A stretch of 64,000 bases of DNA, taken from positions 2,728,001 to 2,792,000 of the forward strand of contig NZ_JACHBR010000001.1 in assembly GCF_014200435.1 (NCBI RefSeq), written 5' to 3'. This DNA comes from Sphaerisporangium krabiense (GTDB lineage Bacteria; Actinomycetota; Actinomycetes; Streptosporangiales; Streptosporangiaceae). A program made the translations under genes and the position numbers. The notes beneath the pieces were generated by a model, which worked only from the letters and a program-made list of their open reading frames with translations, was not told where the DNA came from and ran no database searches. Below are positions 58,122 to 64,000 of this stretch, piece by piece. Numbering within the stretch: the stretch's first letter is position 1; the number at the start of each line of letters is the position of its first letter.

Positions 58122-60296
58122 GTGCTCCTGGTAGCGATCATCGGGCTCGTGATGACGGCGGTGGCCGTCGTCCTCGCCGGTCGCCGCGCGCACTGGCTCT
58201 ACGGTCTCGCGACGAGCGGCCAGCCGGCCCCCGAACGCGTGCGCTACGCCAGGGACAACGCGGGCGCGGAGCTCAAGGCCCAGGTCGTCGAGGTGTTCGC
58301 GCAGAAGAAGCTGCTGAAGTGGACGCCGTCGGGCGTCGCTCACTTCGTGGTGTTCTGGGCGTTCGTCATCCTGATCACCGTCTACGTCGAGGCGTACGGC
58401 GCGCTGATCCAGGGCGCGATCACCGGCGAGCCCGACTTCCACATCCCGCTCATCGGGACCTGGCCGGTGCTCGGGTTCCTCCAGGACCTCATCGCCGTCG
58501 CCTGCGTCCTCGGCCTGGTGTCCTTCGCGGCCATCCGCCTGAAGAACTCGCCCAAGAAGCTCGGCCGCGACTCCCGGTTCTCCGGCTCGCACCTGGGCGG
58601 CGCCTGGCTGATCCTTTTCATGATCTTCAACGTGATCTGGACGCTGTTCCTGTTCCGCGGCGCGTCGATCAACACGGGCAACTTCCCCTACGACTCCGGG
58701 GCGTTCGCCTCCGAGGCCGTCGCCGCCGCGCTGCGCCCGCTCGGCGTGGGCGTCAACGAGGCGCTGGAGCCGGTGGGGCTGCTGCTGCACATCGGCGTGA
58801 TGCTGGTGTTCCTGGTCATCGTGGTGAACTCCAAGCACCTGCACATCTTCACCGCGCCGCTGAACGTGCTGTTCTCCCGCCGTCCGGACGGCATGGGGGC
58901 GGTGCCGGAGATGCGCAGCCATGGCAAGGTGCTGGACTTCGAGGAAGCCGACCCCGACACCGACGTCTTCGGCCGCGGCAAGATCGAGGACACCACGTGG
59001 AAGGGGTTCCTCGACTTCTACACCTGCACCGAGTGCGGCCGGTGCCAGTCGCAGTGCCCCGCCTGGAACACCGACAAGCCGCTGTCGCCCAAGATGCTGA
59101 TCCTCGACCAGCGCGACCACGCCTTCGCCATCGCTCCATACCTGCTGGCCGGTGAGGAGGAGCGCGCCAAGCTTCCCGAGGACGTCCTCGCCCTGGCGGG
59201 CAAGCCCTTGGTCGGCGAGGAGGGTGTGATCCATCCGGATGTGTTGTGGTCGTGTACCAACTGCGGGGCGTGTGTGGAGCAGTGCCCGGTGGACATCGAG
59301 CACATCGATCACATCATCGACATGCGCCGCTACCAGGTCATGATCGAGTCGAGCTTCCCCTCCGAGGCGGGGGTGATGCTGAAGAACCTGGAGAACAAGG
59401 GCAACCCGTGGGGCCTGCCGGAGGGCAAGCGCGCCGAGTGGATCGAGGAGCTGGCCTCCCGCGAGGTCGACCCCATCGAGGTCACGATGGTCGACGACAA
59501 GATGCCCGAGGACGTGGAGTACCTGTTCTGGGTGGGCTGCGCCGGCGCGCTGGAGGACCGGGCCAGGAAGACCACCAAGGCCGTGGCCGAGCTGCTGCAC
59601 ATCGCGGGGGTGAGGTTCGCGGTGCTGGGGCCGAGCGAGGCGTGTACCGGGGATCCGGCTCGCCGGCTTGGGATGGAGTTCGTGTTCGACATGCTGGCCC
59701 GGCAGAACATCGAGACGTTGAACGAGGCGGGGGTGAAGAAGATCGTGGCGACCTGCCCGCACTGCTTCAACACCCTGGCCAACGAATACCCGCAGCTCGG
59801 CGGTCACTTCGAGGTGGTACACCACACCCAGCTGCTGGCGCACCTGGTGGAGGCGGGCAAGCTGACGCCGGTGACGCCGATCGAGGAGAAGATCACCTAT
59901 CACGATCCGTGTTTCCTGGGGCGGCACAACAAGGTGTACGCCCAGCCGCGCGACATCATGGCCACGGTGCCGGGGGTGCGGACCCAGGAGATGCACCGCT
60001 GCAAGGAGCGGGGGTTCTGTTGTGGCGCGGGTGGGGCGCGGATGTGGATGGAGGAGCGGATCGGTAAGCGGATCAACACCGAGCGGGTGGATGAGGCGCT
60101 GACCACCGATCCCGACACCGTGTCCACGGCGTGCCCGTTCTGCCTGGTGATGCTGGGGGACGCGATCAACGAGAAGAAGAACACCGGCCAGGCCAAGGAA
60201 ACCCTCGAAGTCGTCGACGTCGCCCAGCTCCTGATCACCTCGGTGAAGGGACAAAAGGACCAAAAGGGGCAGCAGGGCGAGCCTGTCGGAGCCTGA
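58122..60296 (+). CDS. Membrane iron-sulfur oxidoreductase (heterodisulfide reductase-like, Rv0338c type)
   Basis: A 724-residue protein. About five TM helices (1-20, 70-92, 105-135, 158-180, 215-238) form a NarI/HdrE-like haem-binding module. Then come two [4Fe-4S] ferredoxin motifs, CTECGRCQSQCP (about 305) and CTNCGACVEQCP (about 385). Last are two CCG domains (WVGCAGAL, CPHCFNTLANEYP, DPCFLGRHN, CCGAGGARMW, CPFCLVML). It resembles mycobacterial Rv0338c, an essential or growth-important reductase thought to move electrons between the menaquinone pool and an unknown partner. GGAGG precedes GTG 58122; TACGCT (58087-58092) is a likely -10. Confidence 0.93.
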   Translation: MLLVAIIGLVMTAVAVVLAGRRAHWLYGLATSGQPAPERVRYARDNAGAELKAQVVEVFAQKKLLKWTPSGVAHFVVFWAFVILITVYVEAYGALIQGAITGEPDFHIPLIGTWPVLGFLQDLIAVACVLGLVSFAAIRLKNSPKKLGRDSRFSGSHLGGAWLILFMIFNVIWTLFLFRGASINTGNFPYDSGAFASEAVAAALRPLGVGVNEALEPVGLLLHIGVMLVFLVIVVNSKHLHIFTAPLNVLFSRRPDGMGAVPEMRSHGKVLDFEEADPDTDVFGRGKIEDTTWKGFLDFYTCTECGRCQSQCPAWNTDKPLSPKMLILDQRDHAFAIAPYLLAGEEERAKLPEDVLALAGKPLVGEEGVIHPDVLWSCTNCGACVEQCPVDIEHIDHIIDMRRYQVMIESSFPSEAGVMLKNLENKGNPWGLPEGKRAEWIEELASREVDPIEVTMVDDKMPEDVEYLFWVGCAGALEDRARKTTKAVAELLHIAGVRFAVLGPSEACTGDPARRLGMEFVFDMLARQNIETLNEAGVKKIVATCPHCFNTLANEYPQLGGHFEVVHHTQLLAHLVEAGKLTPVTPIEEKITYHDPCFLGRHNKVYAQPRDIMATVPGVRTQEMHRCKERGFCCGAGGARMWMEERIGKRINTERVDEALTTDPDTVSTACPFCLVMLGDAINEKKNTGQAKETLEVVDVAQLLITSVKGQKDQKGQQGEPVGA

Positions 60297-60434
60297 CGGA
60301 ACCGGCCAGGGCGGGCGGGACGGCCTGTGACCAATGTGGCCAGATTGAAATGGCCTGGAAATCCTTTCTCCTCATAACGGACGGATTACGGTAACCTCAA
60401 CGTCGCGCGGCTCAATCAACGGGGAGGGGGCCCG

Positions 60435-61298
60435 GTGCGCGTTGTCGTAACCGACGCCGAGGTCACGATGGCGGATGTCCTCTCGCTCAGGCTCGCCATC
60501 AGCGATCCTCTGGCCGAGGGCACCCGGCTCGTCCTGCGCCAGCGAGGCGGCGGCGCCGAGGTCGCGGTGGCGCTCGGCGCCCCGGGCGCCGAGGTGCGCG
60601 AGGCCTCCGTCGCGGTGTCGCTCGCGCCGCTCGCCCTGACCCCTGGCCGCTGGGACGCCTATCTCGAACACGACGACCCGCCCGGCGGCCCCGAGGGGGT
60701 CGCGCGTGCCCCCGTGCGGGAACGGTCCCCGGACCGCGGGCCCAGGCGCACGCGGGTGCAGTGCGTGGACCCGGGCTTCTCGCTGGACCGCCTGGACGCC
60801 TACGCCCTCAGCCGGCGCACGTTGGCCTACCGCGCCTACCGGACGCGCAACGGCTACCTCGCGGTCAAGGTCGCGCACGTCGAGCCGGGGGCGGACGTCC
60901 GGGCGGTGTGGTTCCGCGAGGGCCGCTTCGAGGTCACCGGCCTGCTCGCCTACACCGGCTTCGTGGACGACGACTCCCACCACACCGCGCGCCTCGCCCT
61001 GCGCCGCGCGGAGGGCCCGGAGACGGCCGTGACGGCCACCGCGACCGTGAAGGGCGTCCGCTTCCACGCCGCCCTGTCGTTGTGCGACGTGCTGGCCGCG
61101 ACGCCCGAGTACGAGGGGTTGTGGGAACCCTCGCTGGAGGTGGACGGCCTGGAGGCCCCGCTGCCGCTCGGGGCGCGCATCGACGACGTGGACGGCAAGG
61201 GGCGCAGGGTCCAGTATCCCGACACCCGGGTGGACGGCGTCCCCGTCCGCCCGTGCTACACCTCCGACGACGAGCTGCGTCTCGAGGTGGGGGGATGA
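60435..61298 (+). CDS. Protein of unknown function paired with glycosyltransferase
   Basis: A 287-residue protein from GTG 60435 after GGGGAGGGGG. It seems to consist of two beta-rich repeats (about 1-85 and 130-240), e.g. TRLVLRQRGGGAEVAVAL and RLALRRAEGPETAVTATA, separated by an Arg-rich linker. A Tyr/Arg segment RRTLAYRAYRTRNGYLAVKV lies mid-protein. There is no signal or TM. It overlaps the glycosyltransferase gene by 4 nt. In related clusters such domains precede glycerol- or glycosyl-phosphate transferases of teichoic-acid-like polymers; that link is inference. Confidence 0.72.
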   Translation: MRVVVTDAEVTMADVLSLRLAISDPLAEGTRLVLRQRGGGAEVAVALGAPGAEVREASVAVSLAPLALTPGRWDAYLEHDDPPGGPEGVARAPVRERSPDRGPRRTRVQCVDPGFSLDRLDAYALSRRTLAYRAYRTRNGYLAVKVAHVEPGADVRAVWFREGRFEVTGLLAYTGFVDDDSHHTARLALRRAEGPETAVTATATVKGVRFHAALSLCDVLAATPEYEGLWEPSLEVDGLEAPLPLGARIDDVDGKGRRVQYPDTRVDGVPVRPCYTSDDELRLEVGG

Positions 61299-62398
61299 AG
61301 ATCTGCTTCCTCGTGCCCTCGGCGTACGGCATGCGCGGTGACACCCGGGCGGTGCTCAACCTCGCCGCGGGGCTGGCGTCCCGGCACGAGGTCGAGATCA
61401 TCAGCGTCAGGAGGGTCCGCGAGACCCCGTTCTTCCCGGTGGACCGGCGTCTGTCGATGCGCTGGCTGATCGACGCGCGCCCCGGTGTCCGGCACATCCT
61501 GCCCGGCGGCCAGATGCGCACCGAGATGGCCCTGTGGCGCGCCCTGCGCGGGCTGCGCGCGGACGTCCTGGTCACCACCCGGGCGGCGCTGAGCGTGCAG
61601 GCGGCGCGGCACGTTCCCCGGGAGATCCTGCGGCTGGCCAGGGAGTGGACGCGGCCGGCCGTCCCCGCGCCGGTCCGGCGCTTCTACCCCAAGCTGGACG
61701 CCGTGGTGACCTCGACGGAGACGGCCAGGGACGACTTCGCCCGCGTCTTCGACGGCGTCGCGCGCCCGCGCCTCGAAGTCGTGCCGGACGCGCTGCCCCA
61801 GGGCCCGTGGCCGCGCTCGCGCATGGACAACCGCATCGTCTCCGCCGGCGGCAGATGGCTGCCCGGCAAGGCGTTCGACCAGCTCGTCCACGCCTTCGCG
61901 ATCGTCGCGGACAAGCGTCCCGACTGGCGGCTGCGGCTGTACGGCGGCGGGCCGGAGGAGAAGCGGCTGCGCGCGCTCGTCGGCCGGCTGAACCTGCACA
62001 ACAACGTGTACTTCATGGGCACGACGCCCGACCTGCAGGGCGAGTTCGCCAAGGCGTCGCTGGTGGCGGTGACCTCGCTGGCCGAGAGCCCGGGCATGAC
62101 GGTGATCGAGGCGCTGGGCTGCGGTGTCCCCGTGGTCGGCTTCGCGGGGGCGCGCGGCGCGGGCGAGTTCGTCACCCCCGGCCGCGACAGCGTGCTCGTG
62201 CCGCGGGGCGAGGACGAGGTCGAGGCGTTCGCGCGCGCGATGCTGACGCTGATCGACGACGAGCGGCGGCGCATGGTGCTCGCGGCGGGGGCCCTGGAGT
62301 CGGCGGCCAGGCACGCCGGGTCGGTGGTCGCGGCGCAGTGGGAGTACCTGGCCGACGACCTGCGGGGACGCGGTGCCAAGGTGGCATCGGGACGGTGA
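61295..62398 (+). CDS. GT4-type glycosyltransferase
   Basis: A 367-residue GT-B fold enzyme. MKICFLVPSAYGMRGDTRAV starts the acceptor domain; VVPDALPQGP and VSAGGRWLPGKAFDQLVHAF open the nucleotide-sugar domain; YGGGPEEKRLRALV, VYFMGTTPDLQGEFAKASL and SLAESPGMTVIEALGCGVPV carry the E-x7-E motif. It transfers a sugar from NDP-sugar to an unknown cell-surface acceptor. ATG overlaps the preceding stop (ATGA). Confidence 0.93.
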   Translation: MKICFLVPSAYGMRGDTRAVLNLAAGLASRHEVEIISVRRVRETPFFPVDRRLSMRWLIDARPGVRHILPGGQMRTEMALWRALRGLRADVLVTTRAALSVQAARHVPREILRLAREWTRPAVPAPVRRFYPKLDAVVTSTETARDDFARVFDGVARPRLEVVPDALPQGPWPRSRMDNRIVSAGGRWLPGKAFDQLVHAFAIVADKRPDWRLRLYGGGPEEKRLRALVGRLNLHNNVYFMGTTPDLQGEFAKASLVAVTSLAESPGMTVIEALGCGVPVVGFAGARGAGEFVTPGRDSVLVPRGEDEVEAFARAMLTLIDDERRRMVLAAGALESAARHAGSVVAAQWEYLADDLRGRGAKVASGR

Positions 62399-62435
62399 GG
62401 GCACCCCGGCCGTCCGGCGCGCGCACCGCTGTGGT

Positions 62436-62455
62436 ATACCCCGAACCGGTATGGT
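62436..62455. promoter_or_regulatory. CsoR operator overlapping the csoR -10 box
   Basis: ATACC (62436-62440) and GGTAT (62448-62452) form an inverted repeat with a 7-nt centre, within TATACCCC-type sequence typical of actinobacterial CsoR sites. The -10 box TATGGT (62450-62455) overlaps its right arm, so the repressor would autoregulate. Confidence 0.6.
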
Positions 62456-62462
62456 AGATGCT

Positions 62463-62744
62463 ATGCACGGGTACAGCGGAGACAAGCAGGCGTATCTGAC
62501 CAGACTTCGGCGGATCGAGGGACAGATCCGCGGCCTGCAGCGCATGGTCGAGGAAGACTCTTACTGCATCGACGTCCTCACGCAGGTGTCGGCGGCCACA
62601 CGCGCCCTGCAGGCGGTGGCCCTGGGCCTTCTGGAGGACCACATCGGCCACTGCGTCACGGACGCGATCGCGGGCGGCGGCCCCGAGGCCGAGGCGAAGG
62701 TCAAGGAGGCGTCGGCGGCCATCGCGAGGCTAGTGCGCTCGTAG
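62463..62744 (+). CDS. csoR: CsoR-type copper-sensing repressor
   Basis: A 93-residue all-helical CsoR/RcnR (DUF156) protein. The Cu(I) ligands are Cys35 (EDSYCIDVL), His60 and Cys64 (EDHIGHC), the full C-H-C set. The start region LTRLRRIEGQIRGLQRMVEE carries the DNA-binding arginines. ATG 62463 is chosen because TATGGT (62450-62455) is a -10 box 7 nt upstream; ATG 62451 lies inside that box. No copper transporter or chaperone is adjacent, so targets lie elsewhere. Confidence 0.92.
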   Translation: MHGYSGDKQAYLTRLRRIEGQIRGLQRMVEEDSYCIDVLTQVSAATRALQAVALGLLEDHIGHCVTDAIAGGGPEAEAKVKEASAAIARLVRS

Positions 62745-62756
62745 GGCCGTACGACC

Positions 62757-62776
62757 GTCCGGCGGCCCGGCCGGAC
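62757..62776 (+). terminator. Terminator after csoR
   Basis: GTCCGGC (62757-62763) and GCCGGAC (62770-62776) form a 7-bp stem with a 6-nt loop, 12 nt after the stop. Confidence 0.6.
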
Positions 62777-62873
62777 TAGTCCCGTCGGGTGGTATGGGGT
62801 GGGGTGGTAAGGGGCCTTTTCACAAAACCGTCCCGAACCCCCGAGGAGTCCGGGACCAGTTCTGTGAGCTTCT

Positions 62874-63035
62874 TCAGCGACTTACCGAAGTACGCAATCC
62901 GAGCGCGTTGTCGAGCTCATCCAAGGTCAGCTGTCGCTCGCTGACGGCGACGGCGCTGAGCACCTCCGCGTAGAGCGCGATCTCGTCCAACGCGACACGG
63001 TCATGGACCCGTGAGTCCAGGTTGTCGTGCCCCAC
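62874..63035 (-). CDS. Small conserved actinobacterial-type protein
   Basis: A 53-residue product from GTG 63035 with GGAAGGAAGGA about 8 nt upstream. The core RVALDEIALYAEVLSAVAVS, then ERQLTLDELDNALGLR, is a two-helix acidic pattern I have seen as small hypothetical proteins in many actinomycetes. The longer frame up to 63170 is Pro/Arg-rich and looks like leader DNA. Function is unknown. It is followed by a weak hairpin (GTCCCG 62830-62835 / CGGGAC 62851-62856). Confidence 0.6.
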   Translation of the reverse strand: MGHDNLDSRVHDRVALDEIALYAEVLSAVAVSERQLTLDELDNALGLRTSVSR

Positions 63036-63265
63036 CGCGTCGTCCTTCCTTCCGCAGCCCACACCCACTTCGAGGTTACGACCGGGCGGCTTTCGACGAC
63101 ATGGCCCATCGGGACCATTCGCCGGGGCCGCCCGTGTACTCGGGGAACCATTTCCAGGATCGTAGATCACAATTCGGTCAAAGCCGCCGATAGGGGGATG
63201 GGGAATGATATACGAGAGGTAAGTATCAAATAGCTGGTTTTAACGTTTAGATCATGACACCCCGG

Positions 63266-64000
63266 TCAGGTGTGGTGAATCCATTCGTCTGAGGTCTCTG
63301 TGGCGCCGGACGACGCGTCCGTGCTCTCGGGGAGCACCGCGGGCAGCGGGTCGTCCCGCTGGCCGATCAGGCAGCTCACCGTCGCCGCCGACGCCGGGAA
63401 CCCGCGTGCGGGCGGCTCGGTGCCGGTCAGCCCGCACCACGCCAGCCCCGTCGCGTACCCCGCCCCCAGCAGCGCCGCCGCCGACGCGCGGTCGGGCGGG
63501 CGCAGGGCGTCGGCGGGTTCGCCCTCCTCGGGCCAGCAGCCGCGCAGCGGGTGGTCCGGCTCGACGAGCGCCAGATAGTACGCCCGCCGCAGCTCGGGGT
63601 CCAGGTAGGGGTACAGCCGGGCCGCCGCCTCCGGTGCCACCTCGTGGACGTCGGCGGCCAGCAGCGCCGCCGCCACCGCGCGCGGATCGGCGCCGTGGCC
63701 CGCGGCGAACGCCAGCGCCTCCACCAGGTCGTACAGCGTGTGCCGGAAGTGGTCCTCCGGCGAGGTCTCCGCCAGCACGCCCGCCGCGAGGCCTCGCGGG
63801 CAGCGGGCGAGCCAGGCGTCCCTGAGCGCCGCCGCGTCCCGGGCCGCGTGGTCCAGCCATGGGCGGGCCAGCAGCGGCTCCAGCATCGCGATCAGGGCGC
63901 TCGCGCGCGGGGTGAAACGGCCGTCCGGGAGCAGCACGCGGGCGGTGTCGGCCATCAGGGCGGCCAGCCGCAGCGCCGCGCCCTGGGCGCCGCGCCCGAG
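63266..64000 (-). CDS. Protein of unknown function, 5' end beyond the window
   Basis: The frame is open from the right edge (LGRGAQGAALRLAAL before the in-frame ATG 63955) to a stop at 63266, at least 244 codons. It is Ala/Leu/Pro/Glu-rich with segments RASALIAMLEPLLARPWLDH, HFRHTLYDLVEALAFAAGHG and AYYLALVEPDHPLRG. There is no signal, TM helix or known motif. The start could be ATG 63955 or further upstream outside the window. Confidence 0.6.
   Translation of the reverse strand, partial: LGRGAQGAALRLAALMADTARVLLPDGRFTPRASALIAMLEPLLARPWLDHAARDAAALRDAWLARCPRGLAAGVLAETSPEDHFRHTLYDLVEALAFAAGHGADPRAVAAALLAADVHEVAPEAAARLYPYLDPELRRAYYLALVEPDHPLRGCWPEEGEPADALRPPDRASAAALLGAGYATGLAWCGLTGTEPPARGFPASAATVSCLIGQRDDPLPAVLPESTDASSGATETSDEWIHHT

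Overview
The window is a very GC-rich, gene-dense stretch of an actinobacterial chromosome. I infer a sporulating, geosmin-forming filamentous actinomycete, most likely Streptosporangiales or a close relative. Supporting genes are a two-domain geosmin synthase, Lsr2, ClpC, a mycobacterial-type ArgA acetyltransferase, a DUF2342 metalloprotease, a DUF3180 protein and an Rv0338c-type iron-sulfur reductase. At least a dozen genes carry a TANNNT -10 box 6-8 nt before the start codon, the actinobacterial leaderless pattern. No rRNA, tRNA, CRISPR array, transposase or prophage gene was seen.

Layout. 1-7.9 kb is an accessory-like zone: a partial TetR gene with its operators, a DUF1697 gene, a decayed Rossmann gene, a small secreted protein, geosmin synthase, an HxlR/SDR pair, an MBL-fold hydrolase behind a palindromic operator, and a LysR gene. 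8-17.6 kb holds metE (divergent from the LysR gene), TetR and ABC-F genes, a lipoprotein, a saccharopine-dehydrogenase-like reductase, and a membrane-tethered ECF-sigma/zinc-finger fusion. 17.6-28.3 kb is a conserved core block: ppa, dacB, DUF2342, tilS, hpt, ftsH, folE, folP, an NTF2-like gene, folB, folK and DUF3180. 28.4-31.2 kb is a minus-strand operon, a SAM-IV-type riboswitch followed by a Csd-like aminotransferase and an orphan nuoD. 31.3-39.8 kb has terC, a P450, a MidA-type methyltransferase, and a cofactor run of a DUF2520 protein, panC, a fused nadB-nadC and coaX (pantothenate/CoA and NAD). 40-50 kb contains an orphan LuxR-type HTH, an NlpC/P60 hydrolase behind a c-di-AMP (ydaO) riboswitch, argA, an RDD protein with a prion-like YGQQ-repeat domain, a 1.1-kb gene-poor stretch, lsr2, clpC and a solitary eboE-like gene. 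50.5-64 kb carries mutY, disA and radA, trxA with a MerR regulator, a methyltransferase, a TIM-barrel isomerase, a TetR gene, the large iron-sulfur reductase, a glycosyltransferase pair, csoR and a partial gene.

How the parts connect. DisA makes c-di-AMP, and the NlpC/P60 leader about 10 kb away is a c-di-AMP riboswitch, so ligand source and RNA sensor share one window. SAM control (the SAM-IV leader) and methionine synthesis (metE) lie about 20 kb apart. The folate block shares GTP-derived chemistry. panC, coaX and nadBC supply CoA and NAD precursors. A near-identical operator core upstream of the MBL gene and upstream of the iron-sulfur reductase suggests a shared TetR regulator, possibly the one encoded at 57318.

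Most striking items: the NadB-NadC single-chain fusion that keeps an internal Shine-Dalgarno/ATG for NadC, the SAM-IV riboswitch driving a Csd-like/orphan-NuoD operon, the sigma/anti-sigma-like membrane fusion, and a 147-bp tandem duplication inside the prion-like RDD protein.
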